From JAYEJW01 sp034716535 (GTDB lineage Bacteria > Pseudomonadota > Gammaproteobacteria > Chromatiales > Chromatiaceae), in contig JAYEJW010000199.1 of assembly GCA_034716535.1 (NCBI GenBank), positions 1 through 13,493 on the forward strand: 13,493 bases of DNA, in the 5' to 3' direction. A model generated the notes under the pieces. It was not told where the DNA came from. It did not search any database and was given only the letters and a program-made list of their open reading frames with translations. Shown here piece after piece: positions 6,060 to 12,598 of the stretch (its first letter is position 1; every line of letters begins with the position of its first letter). The position numbers and the translations under genes were made by a program.

Positions 6060-7127
6060 CTAGCCGGATTCTCCGAAGAAGCGGGTGAACAGTTGCTCGA
6101 GGTAAGCCGTCTTGCCGGGACAGCGACCGGTGTCGAGACAGGATAGGAAATGGGCGACTCGCTCCGGGCCGAACAAGACATCGACTCTGTAGGACCCGCC
6201 CAGCAGTCGCGTGTGGACGAACAGGGCAAAGGTCTCGGCGAAGTCTTCGTACGGGTCGATGCTGCCGTAGAGAGACGGCCAGTTGGTCCTAGCCAGCGCC
6301 CCGTAGACAACAGGGGCGGCGGCCAGGGGAAGCGGTGCGGCCTCGAAGCGGTAGAAACGCGGATACTCGAGAATGGAGAAGCGCCGTTTCCATTCCGAGG
6401 TCAGGGTATCCTTGTTCCTTGCCCAGGAGAGCTGGAAATAGGGAGACTGGACCGTGAGCCACCAGGTCTCGGGGGCGGCCCAGAAGCCGTGCACCCCTGC
6501 CGCCATGCCGAGGACGTGGCCAAGCTCGTGGAGAAAGATGAAGCGCAGCGTGCTCTCCACGGTGTCTGTCACCCGGGGTTCCAGGATCACGCGGACGGCA
6601 TAGGGCTCGTCGGCACGGAAGGCCGAGTTTTCACGCCAGCTTGCCCAGGCATTTGCGGGCCGCGACAGGGCATCCAGGTTCAGCAGAATACACCCGCCCG
6701 ACAAGTGCCCGTGGGGATCCCGTAACGCCTCGACGCGGGCCGACCCGAAGTTGTCTTGGAGCAGGTAGATGGCGGCCACCGTCTCCCGCGCCAGCCGATA
6801 GAGCGGGGACGGCAAGCGGGAGAGCATGCGGAACAGGGCCGGGACGAGTGGATGGTCCATGCTCGCCGCTCGGGGCTCGACGGCGACCCCGTTGCCCAGG
6901 TTGCGCCGCAGCGCGAGGGCCGTGATGGCGGGAGGTGCGGATTGGATCCGCGCTTCGAGGGAGGTGGCGCTCAGGACCGAAGGGTCGATCCGTCCTGATA
7001 CACAAGGCGAGGACGCCGCGCCCTGGGAACCCGCCAGGAGCAGCAGCGAGGCAAGGGCCGGACGCCAACGCGGAAGAGCCTCGCAATCGCCGAGATCCCA
7101 GGCGTCACCCTTGCGCTGCAGCCTCAA
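6060..7127 (-). CDS. Exported zincin-like putative metalloprotease
   Basis: This 355-residue protein has a late N-terminal hydrophobic stretch (about 23-38, RPALASLLLLAGSQGAA) that looks like a signal peptide, so it probably acts in the periplasm or outside the cell. FIFLHELGHVLG (197-208) is a clear HExxH zinc-binding and catalytic helix (H200, E201, H204). The metzincin third histidine six residues after H204 is absent (residue 210 is Ala). A later DPYEDFAETFALFVH (291-305) offers E298 or a neighbour as a gluzincin-type third ligand. The only usable start is TTG at 7127, whose TTGA overlaps the TGA stop of the cupin gene, implying translational coupling. No specific family was recognised. 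Substrate and activity are unknown, but the intact HELGH argues for a working enzyme. Confidence 0.8.
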   Translation of the reverse strand: MRLQRKGDAWDLGDCEALPRWRPALASLLLLAGSQGAASSPCVSGRIDPSVLSATSLEARIQSAPPAITALALRRNLGNGVAVEPRAASMDHPLVPALFRMLSRLPSPLYRLARETVAAIYLLQDNFGSARVEALRDPHGHLSGGCILLNLDALSRPANAWASWRENSAFRADEPYAVRVILEPRVTDTVESTLRFIFLHELGHVLGMAAGVHGFWAAPETWWLTVQSPYFQLSWARNKDTLTSEWKRRFSILEYPRFYRFEAAPLPLAAAPVVYGALARTNWPSLYGSIDPYEDFAETFALFVHTRLLGGSYRVDVLFGPERVAHFLSCLDTGRCPGKTAYLEQLFTRFFGESG

Positions 7128-7435
7128 CGCCGCCGCACCGCGTCCAGGCTCACCACGGGTTCATCTCCGACCACCTCGGCGGTGTGGAAGACGTGTTTGG
7201 GCACCACGAGCAGGTCACCGGCCTCCAGGACGACGCTGTTTCCGTTCATGGACATCCGGAAGAGGCCTGAAAGGACCCCGTCGATCTTGTCCACTCCGTG
7301 GTCGTGGTCCGGAAAGTAGGTCCCGGCCGGGTAGACGTACTTGCTCACCGAGTAGCCGCGATCCTCCAGCTTGCGTCGCATGCTGGTTTCCGACAGCTCG
7401 CCGTCGCGGGCTGTGTCCCAGTGTTCGATTTGCAT
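7124..7435 (-). CDS. Small cupin-domain protein
   Basis: This 103-residue single-domain cupin has PDHDHGVDKIDGVLSG at 42-57, which supplies the H44-x-H46 metal pair of cupin motif 1, although K50 stands where motif 1 usually has glutamate. EAGDLLVVPKHVFHTAEV (71-88) forms motif 2 with G73, P79 and H81/H84. Such proteins bind a metal and may act as small dioxygenases, isomerases or binding proteins; no substrate can be named. The start at ATG 7435 follows AAGGGTGACAGCG. An upstream extension in the same frame lies over the remnant of another gene and was not used. Its stop overlaps the TTG start of the zincin gene, so the two form an operon. Confidence 0.82.
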   Translation of the reverse strand: MQIEHWDTARDGELSETSMRRKLEDRGYSVSKYVYPAGTYFPDHDHGVDKIDGVLSGLFRMSMNGNSVVLEAGDLLVVPKHVFHTAEVVGDEPVVSLDAVRRR

Positions 7436-7446
7436 CGCTGTCACCC

Positions 7447-7608
7447 TTAAGGGAACTGGAATCGGATAACCCGCAATCCCGCGGCACTCAGCGCCCGGCC
7501 GAAATAGTCCATGAACTAGGAGCGCATGCCCTGTCCGGCCCCGTGGGCCAGAATCAGCGTCCAGCTTGCGTCGGCCGGTCCCTCGATCAGCCATTGCGCC
7601 TCATTCAC
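7447..7608 (-). pseudogene. N-terminal remnant of a KANL3/TEX30-type alpha/beta hydrolase
   Basis: Reading the minus strand from GTG 7608 gives about 30 residues including SWTLILAHGAGQGMRS, then an in-frame TAG at 7518-7516, then FMDYFGRALSAAGLRVIRF (19 residues), QFP and TAA at 7449-7447. The pattern LxLAHGAGxxMxxxFM...LAxxGxxVxRFxFP is the first strand, oxyanion loop and second strand of the small alpha/beta hydrolases of the KANL3/TEX30 type, normally about 200 residues long. Here the gene has a premature stop and everything after the second strand is gone, replaced by the cupin ribosome binding site. It is therefore a decayed fragment. The GTG start is a guess, because the frame is open somewhat further upstream. 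Confidence 0.8.
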
Positions 7609-7693
7609 GGGCTTGTCAGGCCGCACTCGGCAACTGCATCATCAAGGTATCACTACTAGAAAGCATAACCACCCGACAGATGGAGGCAAGGAG

Positions 7694-8692
7694 ATGAAAG
7701 TGATCGAAATGCGTGAGCCCGGCGGTCCGGATGTCCTGACGGTGGCCGAGCGGACAATGCCGGCCCTTACGGAGCCCACCGGCCTGCTCGTGTGTCTGGA
7801 CGCGGCCGGCGTCAACCCGGTGGACACCAAGATCCGCAGCCGGGGCGTGATGGTGCCCGACGGGCTGCCGGCGGTGCTCGGCTGTGACGGCGCCGGTGTC
7901 GTGGAGGCCGTTGGCGATGAGGTCACCCGCTTCAAACCGGGGGATGCCGTGTGGTTTTGCCACGGGGGCCTTGGCGGCCCCGAGGGCAACTACGCCGAGT
8001 ACGCATTGGTGGATGAGTCCGTGGCCCAACGCAAGCCGCGCACCCTGGACTTCATCCATGCCGCCGCCGCGCCCTTGGTTCTGATCACCGCCTGGGAGGC
8101 CCTGTTCGACCGTGCGCGCCTGAGTGACGGCAAGACGGCGCTCGTTCACGCGGGTGCAGGCGGCGTGGGGCATGTGGCGATCCAGCTGGCGCGCCTGGCG
8201 GGCGCCCGTGTTTGTACCACGGTCAGCGGTCCGGAGAAGGCCGAGCTCGTGCACAAGCTCGGCGCCGAGTACGCAATCAACTACCTGGAAGAGGACCTCG
8301 TCGAGGCGGTGATGGACTGGACCGAGGGCCAAGGCGTGGACATCGCGCTGGATACGGTGGGGCCCGAAGTCTTCCGCCGGACCATACCGGCCATGGCCGA
8401 CTACGGGGATCTGGTCACTATCCTGGATCCAGGGCCGGATGTCGATTGGAAAGAGGCGAGAAACCGCAACCTGCGCATCGGATTCGAGCTCATGCTGACG
8501 CCTATGCTGCGCAACCTGCCACAGGCGCGTGCGCACCAGGGCGAGATCCTGCGGCGTTGCGGCGAATGGATCGACGGCGGCGAGCTTCATATCCACGTCT
8601 CGGACACCTTTCCGCTGGAGCGGGCGGCGGATGCCCACCGTCTGATCGAGCAAGGTCACGTGCAGGGAAAGCTGGTGCTCACCACCGCCTGA
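7694..8692 (+). CDS. Zinc-independent MDR-family NADPH:quinone oxidoreductase-like protein
   Basis: This 332-residue cytoplasmic medium-chain dehydrogenase/reductase begins MKVIEMREPGGPDVL, as quinone oxidoreductases do. It has the GroES-like N-domain with AAGVNPVDTKIRSRG (37-51) and LGCDGAGVVEAVG (62-74), then the nucleotide-binding domain with HAGAGGVGHVAIQLARLAGA (152-171), the AxxGGVG loop for NADPH. The cysteine cluster of a structural zinc site is absent, which fits the quinone reductase/enoyl reductase branch that reduces quinones or alpha,beta-unsaturated carbonyls. The start at 7694 is chosen from GGAGG 7 bases upstream; the open frame extends upstream to 7526 over the hydrolase remnant and is not used. 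It is the one intact gene between two broken ones. Confidence 0.92.
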   Translation: MKVIEMREPGGPDVLTVAERTMPALTEPTGLLVCLDAAGVNPVDTKIRSRGVMVPDGLPAVLGCDGAGVVEAVGDEVTRFKPGDAVWFCHGGLGGPEGNYAEYALVDESVAQRKPRTLDFIHAAAAPLVLITAWEALFDRARLSDGKTALVHAGAGGVGHVAIQLARLAGARVCTTVSGPEKAELVHKLGAEYAINYLEEDLVEAVMDWTEGQGVDIALDTVGPEVFRRTIPAMADYGDLVTILDPGPDVDWKEARNRNLRIGFELMLTPMLRNLPQARAHQGEILRRCGEWIDGGELHIHVSDTFPLERAADAHRLIEQGHVQGKLVLTTA

Positions 8693-8777
8693 AGTTCTTG
8701 CTGAGACAAATTGGTTCAAGAGTGCTCGCCAGAAGCTCGGTGAGAGGCCGGAAAAACCATTCTATGTCATTGAAAAA

Positions 8778-8831
8778 CAAGTAAAAAATTGCCAGTTTTT
8801 TCCTTGATAAGGGGCGGTTCGATACTATTGT
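8778..8831 (+). promoter_or_regulatory. AT-rich dyad and promoter-like sequence upstream of the Hsp20 remnant
   Basis: An AT-rich island lies after the quinone reductase gene. It contains an inverted repeat: CAAG-T-AAAAAA (8778-8788), a 7-base loop, TTTTTT-C-CTTG (8796-8806), 10 of 11 positions paired. Overlapping it, TTGATA (8804-8809) and TATTGT (8826-8831) form a possible -35/-10 pair with a 16-base spacer. CTTGATA also resembles a sigma-32 -35 box, but no matching CCCCAT element follows. It could be the old heat-shock promoter region of the Hsp20 gene, or a weak terminator for the gene before it. Confidence 0.25.
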
Positions 8832-8839
8832 TTAAGTAG

Positions 8840-9028
8840 GACAGTAGGAAGAAGGAGGAGGGCGAGTTCTTCTGTTCCGAGATCGCGCACGGCACATTCA
8901 GCCGCGCGATCCGGGTACCGGAAGACGTGGAGCTCGAGAAGGCCAAGGCCGAGTTCAAGGACGGAATCCTCGAAATCCATCTGCCCAAGACCCGCAAGAC
9001 GGAGCACCATCGCATCGAGGTCGATTGA
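8840..9028 (+). pseudogene. Hsp20/alpha-crystallin small heat-shock protein, 5'-truncated remnant
   Basis: The plus-strand frame from 8840 to TGA 9026-9028 encodes the C-terminal half of an alpha-crystallin domain. It begins in the basic/acidic linker (RKKEEGEFF) and continues with HGTFSRAIRVPEDVELEKAK (20 residues), FKDGILEIHLPK and a terminal RIEV. 'GxFSRxxxLPxxVxxxxxxAxxxDGxLxIxLPK' is the family signature, and the RIEV tail is close to the IxI anchoring motif. A TAG at 8837-8839 closes the frame upstream, and no ATG, GTG or TTG with a ribosome binding site precedes the conserved part. The N-terminal arm and the first half of the domain (about 80 residues in a normal 140-150) are missing, and no trace is seen in other frames back to the quinone reductase gene. 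Confidence 0.8.
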
Positions 9029-9089
9029 GTAACCCAAATGGGGGCGCATGACCGGTGAGCGACGCCTCGGAAAAGGGTCTGGTGCGGAG

Positions 9090-9121
9090 CCAGAAACAAG
9101 GCCGGCTGGAATGCCGGTCTT
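9090..9121 (-). terminator. Hairpin terminator after the SPFH-NfeD operon
   Basis: On the minus strand AAGACCGGC, a 6-base loop, then GCCGGCCTT form a 9-pair stem (one G-T wobble) at 9121-9098, followed by GTTTCTGG. It sits 65 bases after the nfeD-like stop on the same strand. The T-rich tail is short, so this is a probable rather than certain intrinsic terminator. Confidence 0.5.
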
Positions 9122-9185
9122 GGTGTTCTTGGCCCCAGACGATCCGGGCCTTGCGCCGAGACAGCCAACCCCCTCGCATGGGACG

Positions 9186-9659
9186 TCAGGGAGTGCCTGA
9201 GGACGCCTCTTCCTCGAAGGGGGACACGAGGAGCACGACCCCGTCGACGCCCCTGACCTGGACCTTCGTGCTCGCCGCGCAGTCCGCACCGCTGATCTTC
9301 CAGGTGGTGTCGTCGACGCGTAGCTTGCCCACACCGTTGACGATCGGCTGATCGAGGGTGAACACGCGCCCGACGTACTGGTGTCCACGCCTGTTGAGGG
9401 TGGGTTCATCGGTGGCGATGGGGTGGCGCGTGAGGTAGCGGCGTCCGAGGACGACGCTCAGCACACTGAAGACGGCGAACAGGACCAGCTGGATCTGCCA
9501 GTCGATGGCGGGGAAGACCGCGAGCAATAGTCCGACGACACCCGCCGCCACCGCCAGCCACATGAAAAAGGAGGCGGGGGAGAGGACCTCCAGGATGATG
9601 AGTGCGATTCCGAGCAGGAGCCAGTGCCAGGGACCGAGCTCGGCCAGCCAGCCGGTCAT
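9186..9659 (-). CDS. NfeD-family membrane protein (short form)
   Basis: This 157-residue inner-membrane protein belongs to the short NfeD class, without the ClpP-like protease domain. Hydrophobic segments at about 12-28, 33-51 and 56-72 place it in the membrane. A C-terminal OB-fold-like domain follows (about 90-148), with the typical GRVFTLDQPIVNGVGKLRVD (97-116) and W120 (DTTWKISG). Short NfeD proteins are encoded next to SPFH/stomatin proteins and are thought to work with them in membrane quality control or microdomain organisation. The ATG at 9659 overlaps the TGA of the SPFH gene as ATGA, so translation is coupled. The gene ends before a hairpin at 9098-9121. Confidence 0.92.
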   Translation of the reverse strand: MTGWLAELGPWHWLLLGIALIILEVLSPASFFMWLAVAAGVVGLLLAVFPAIDWQIQLVLFAVFSVLSVVLGRRYLTRHPIATDEPTLNRRGHQYVGRVFTLDQPIVNGVGKLRVDDTTWKISGADCAASTKVQVRGVDGVVLLVSPFEEEASSGTP

Positions 9660-10600
9660 GATTCGCTACGCTCAGTCTCGCGGTCCGCGGTCGCGCGTTG
9701 AAAGCTCTCCCGGGCGATCTCACCGATGCCGGCGAGGGAGCCGATCAGGCTGGATGCCTCCAGGGGCAGCATGACGATCTTCTGATTTTCCGCGGTGCCG
9801 ATTTTCGCCAGGGCCTCGGTGTACCTCTGTGCCACGAAGTAGTTGATGGCGTTGATGTTGCCCTTGGCGATGGCCTGGGAGACCATCGTGGTCGCCTTGG
9901 CCTCCGCCTCGGCCAAGCGCTCGCGGGCCTCGGCATCGCGGAACGCCGCCTCGCGCTCGCCCTCCGCTTCCAGGATGCTGGCTTGCTTCTCGCCCTCGGC
10001 CTTCAGAATGGCCGCCTGACGCTTGCCCTCGGCCTCCAGTATCGATGCGCGCTTGTCGCGCTCCGCCTTCATCTGACGGGCCATGGCGTCCACAAGGTCC
10101 CGCGGTGGGGAGATGTCCTTGATCTCGATGCGGGTCACCTTCACGCCCCAGGGGGTTGTGGCATCGTCCACCACCGTGAGCAGCTGTGCATTGATCTTGT
10201 CGCGCTGGGACAGCAGCTCATCCAGGTCCATGGAGCCCATGACGGTGCGGATGTTGGTCATCGTCAGGTTGAGGATGGCGTTTTGAAGCCCGCTCACCTC
10301 GTAGGCTGCCTTGGCCGCGTCCAGGATCTGGAAGAATACCACCCCGTCCACCGTCACCATGGCGTTGTCGCGGGTGATGACCTCCTGTGAGGGCACGTCG
10401 AGCACCTGTTCCATCATGTTGAGCTTGGCGCCGACGCTGTCGATGAAGGGGATGATGACGTGCAGGCCGGGGGTCAGGGTGCGGGTGTAACGGCCGAGCC
10501 GCTCCACGGTGTACTCTGAGCCCTGCGGAATCTGCTTGACGCCGAGGGCGACGATAAGAACGGCGAGGACGACGATGCCGATAACAACGGCTTCTTGCAT
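9656..10600 (-). CDS. SPFH/band 7 (stomatin/QmcA-like) membrane protein
   Basis: This 314-residue protein is anchored by an N-terminal hydrophobic segment (about 4-21) followed by the SPFH domain: VPQG-like IPQGSEYTVERLGRYTRTL (24-42), PGLHVIIPFID, and QEVITRDNAMVTVDG (72-86). The stretch from 185 to 228 is built of four 11-residue repeats related to ASILEAEGKRQ, giving a long charged coiled coil used for oligomerisation. The C-terminal MLPLEASSLIGSLAGIGEI (277-295) is typical of QmcA-like proteins. I start at ATG 10600 because AAGGAG lies 6 bases upstream; an upstream ATG at 10627 adds nine unconserved residues. It pairs with the NfeD gene downstream (4-base overlap) and diverges from the TtcA-like gene. 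TATACT on the minus strand (10648-10643) is a possible -10 box. Confidence 0.93.
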   Translation of the reverse strand: MQEAVVIGIVVLAVLIVALGVKQIPQGSEYTVERLGRYTRTLTPGLHVIIPFIDSVGAKLNMMEQVLDVPSQEVITRDNAMVTVDGVVFFQILDAAKAAYEVSGLQNAILNLTMTNIRTVMGSMDLDELLSQRDKINAQLLTVVDDATTPWGVKVTRIEIKDISPPRDLVDAMARQMKAERDKRASILEAEGKRQAAILKAEGEKQASILEAEGEREAAFRDAEARERLAEAEAKATTMVSQAIAKGNINAINYFVAQRYTEALAKIGTAENQKIVMLPLEASSLIGSLAGIGEIARESFQRATADRETERSES

Positions 10601-10696
10601 GGTGCGCTCCTTGGTGATCGGTTCCACATCAGACGGCGGAGAAGTATATCCCGGGCAAACGGGAGGTTTCTGAGTTTTCCGTTAAACTTCCGGCCC

Positions 10697-11437
10697 ATGA
10701 GCAAACCGACGACGAAACCACCCAAGTCCCTGTTGCGCCTGGTCGGCCGTGCCATCGCCGATTACGACATGATCCGCGATGGCGACCGCATCCTGCTCGG
10801 CGTGTCCGGCGGCAAGGACTCGCTCTCCCTGCTGCAGATCCTGCGGCACCTTAAGACCTATGCCCCGGTGCGCTTCGAGCTCGGCATCATCACGGTGGAC
10901 CCGCAGGTGCCAGGCTTCGATCCGGAGCCACTCAAGACCTATTACGATACGCTCGGCTTGCCCTGGTTTTACGAGCAACAACCGATCCTCGAGCAGGCCA
11001 AGGGACACATGGACGGAGACTCCTTCTGCGCCTATTGCTCACGGATGAAGCGCGGCATCCTTTACCGCATCTGCCGCCGCGAGGGCTACAATGTACTGGC
11101 GCTTGCCCAGCATCTGGACGACTTGGCCGAGAGTCTGCTCATGTCACTCTTCCACGGCGGTCAGCTCCGGACCATGAAAGCCCACTACCTTACTGATGAA
11201 GGGGATGTGCGCATCATCCGCCCCCTGGCCTATTGCCGCGAGCGCCAGACTGCGGACTTCGCCCGTGGGGCGGGACTGCCGGTCGTTCCCGACAGCTGTC
11301 CGGCTTGCTTCTCCGCCCCGACGCGACGTGAGCACATGAAGGAGCTGTTGTCGCGGGAAGAGGCGGATCATCCCCACCTGTTCGCCAATATCCTGCATGC
11401 CATCAGACCGTTGCTCACAGAGGGGCGGCAACCCTGA
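10697..11437 (+). CDS. TtcA-family PP-loop ATPase (tRNA 2-thiocytidine synthetase-like)
   Basis: This 246-residue cytoplasmic protein has an N-terminal VGRAIADYDMI segment as in TtcA, the PP-loop LLGVSGGKDSLSLL (33-46) for ATP, CAYCSRMKRGILYR (111-124) with the first CxxC pair, and RPLAYCRE (175-182). A second pair, CPACF (201-205), lies where E. coli TtcA has CNLC. In TtcA these cysteines hold an iron-sulfur cluster used to thiolate cytidine 32 of tRNAs. Here the usual GHHRDD is replaced by AQHLDD (137-142), and the protein is shorter than the roughly 310-residue E. coli enzyme, so it may be a TtcA paralogue with another target. The ATG at 10697 is chosen by homology; no strong ribosome binding site precedes it. 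It diverges from the SPFH gene. Confidence 0.85.
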   Translation: MSKPTTKPPKSLLRLVGRAIADYDMIRDGDRILLGVSGGKDSLSLLQILRHLKTYAPVRFELGIITVDPQVPGFDPEPLKTYYDTLGLPWFYEQQPILEQAKGHMDGDSFCAYCSRMKRGILYRICRREGYNVLALAQHLDDLAESLLMSLFHGGQLRTMKAHYLTDEGDVRIIRPLAYCRERQTADFARGAGLPVVPDSCPACFSAPTRREHMKELLSREEADHPHLFANILHAIRPLLTEGRQP

Positions 11438-11477
11438 GGATCGGCGCGGGTGCCCGCCCGCAAGTCCATAAGGCAGC

Positions 11478-11505
11478 TTGAAAAAAAGATAAAAATAACT
11501 AATAT
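11478..11505 (+). promoter_or_regulatory. Sigma-70-like promoter upstream of the RND efflux operon
   Basis: Within an AT-rich stretch (11478-11520) standing out from GC-rich surroundings, TTGAAA (11478-11483) and TAATAT (11500-11505) are separated by 16 bases. If transcription starts about 7 bases further on, the leader before the adaptor gene would be very short and the AAGGA at 11506-11510 would lie outside the transcript. Either the start site differs or the message is nearly leaderless. Confidence 0.4.
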
Positions 11506-11519
11506 AAGGAACAACTAAT

Positions 11520-11558
11520 ATGTTATGGGTTCAATCACGATGCGATTTACCACCCTGA
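11520..11558 (+). other. Twelve-codon mini-ORF overlapping the adaptor start
   Basis: An ATG at 11520, nine bases after AAGGA, opens a 12-codon frame (starting MLWVQSR) that ends in TGA at 11556-11558. It overlaps both candidate starts of the adaptor gene in another frame. It has the ribosome binding site at better spacing than the adaptor itself, so it could modulate adaptor translation or be a chance frame. Confidence 0.25.
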
Positions 11559-12598
11559 TCCTCTTCCTTTCCGTGCTGCCGGCCTTGCCCGCTCTTGCGC
11601 AAGAGCAAGCTGTGCCGGAGACGGCGGCGGCGCAGTACCGCACCGTCCCTCGCGAGTATCGTCTGGACGGAATCGTCGAGGCGGTCCACCGCACCACGGT
11701 CTCCGCCCAGACCCAGGGACAGGTGCAGGAGATCCTCTTCGACGTGGACGACTTCGTGGAGAAGAACGCCATCGTCGCACGGCTCAAGGACACGGAGCAC
11801 CGCGCCCGGGTCACCCAGGCGGCGGCGGAGCTCAAGTCCGCCACCGCCCAGCATGAGCAGGCGCGCGATGAGCATGAGCGGGTCAAGGGCCTCCACGGGA
11901 AGGGGCTGGTCTCAGACTCCGCCATGGACGCGGCGATCGCTGATCTGAAGGGCGCCCAAGCCCGCTTCGAGGCCGCCACCGCCGGTCTGGAGCAGGCCCA
12001 GGAGCAGCTCAAGTACACCCAGATCCGCGCCCCGTACTCGGGCATCGTCACCCATCGTCATGTGGAGTTGGGCGAGATCGCAGGTCCAGGCCAGCCGGTG
12101 ATGAGCGGCATCTCTCTGGAGGAGCTGCGGGTGATCGTGGACGTACCCCAAAGCGTGATCCCCGCGGTGCGCGAAGGTAAGCATGTGCGGGTTCTCCTCC
12201 CGGACGGCACCCTGATGGAGGCCGCCAAGGTCACCGTCTTCCCCTTCGCGGATCTCGGCTCCAATACCTTCAAGGTGCGCCTCGACCTGCCGGAGGGAAC
12301 CAAGAAGCTTTTCCCCGGTATGTTCGTGAAGACGGGCTTCGTTACCGGTGAGAAGCGCGAACTGGTGGTCCCGGGGGCGGCGGTGGTCTACCGCTCCGAG
12401 GTGACCGGGGTCTACGTGCTCAACGGTGACGATCGGTGGCACTTCCGCCAGATCCGGGTGGGCCGCGCCCTGGACGGCGAGCTGGTTGTGCTGGCGGGGC
12501 TCGACGAGGGTGAAAGGGTGGCCCTGGATCCCATCGCCGCCGGCGTCATGTTGAAGACCCAGTCCGCCGAGAAGAAAGCGGAGGGACACAATGGCTGA
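11525..12598 (+). CDS. RND efflux pump periplasmic adaptor (membrane fusion protein, HlyD/AcrA family)
   Basis: This 357-residue adaptor links an inner-membrane RND pump to an outer-membrane channel. A signal peptide (MRFTTLILFLSVLPALPALA then QE) gives a plausible AxA cleavage site. The first half of the biotinyl-lipoyl domain is VSAQTQGQVQEILFDVDDFV (59-78). A coiled-coil hairpin of alternating A/E/Q residues follows (about 93-164). The second lipoyl half is IRAPYSGIVTHRHVELGEI (167-185), then the beta-barrel domain with FPGMFVKTGFV. No lipobox is seen. The ATG at 11525 is nearer the AAGGA (14 bases); ATG 11540 gives a neater signal peptide and is equally possible. The stop overlaps the permease start by 8 bases, so the two are co-translated. 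Substrate unknown. Confidence 0.93.
   Translation: MGSITMRFTTLILFLSVLPALPALAQEQAVPETAAAQYRTVPREYRLDGIVEAVHRTTVSAQTQGQVQEILFDVDDFVEKNAIVARLKDTEHRARVTQAAAELKSATAQHEQARDEHERVKGLHGKGLVSDSAMDAAIADLKGAQARFEAATAGLEQAQEQLKYTQIRAPYSGIVTHRHVELGEIAGPGQPVMSGISLEELRVIVDVPQSVIPAVREGKHVRVLLPDGTLMEAAKVTVFPFADLGSNTFKVRLDLPEGTKKLFPGMFVKTGFVTGEKRELVVPGAAVVYRSEVTGVYVLNGDDRWHFRQIRVGRALDGELVVLAGLDEGERVALDPIAAGVMLKTQSAEKKAEGHNG

Noticed and set aside
7516..7518. In-frame TAG in the hydrolase remnant as possible pyrrolysine or readthrough codon
   Set aside because: The remaining two thirds of the enzyme are missing after a further TAA, so the frame is simply a decayed gene.
7616..8719. Long 367-codon open frame on the minus strand
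   Set aside because: It lies antisense to the quinone reductase gene, has no recognisable domain, and its composition (many Q, H, R) is that of a shadow frame in GC-rich DNA.
9055..9351. 98-codon plus-strand frame starting with GTG
   Set aside because: It runs through the terminator hairpin and antisense to the NfeD gene, with no domain resemblance.
11446..11457. GCGG/CCGC hairpin after the TtcA-like gene
   Set aside because: The stem is four pairs with no T-tract; GC-rich DNA gives many such matches.
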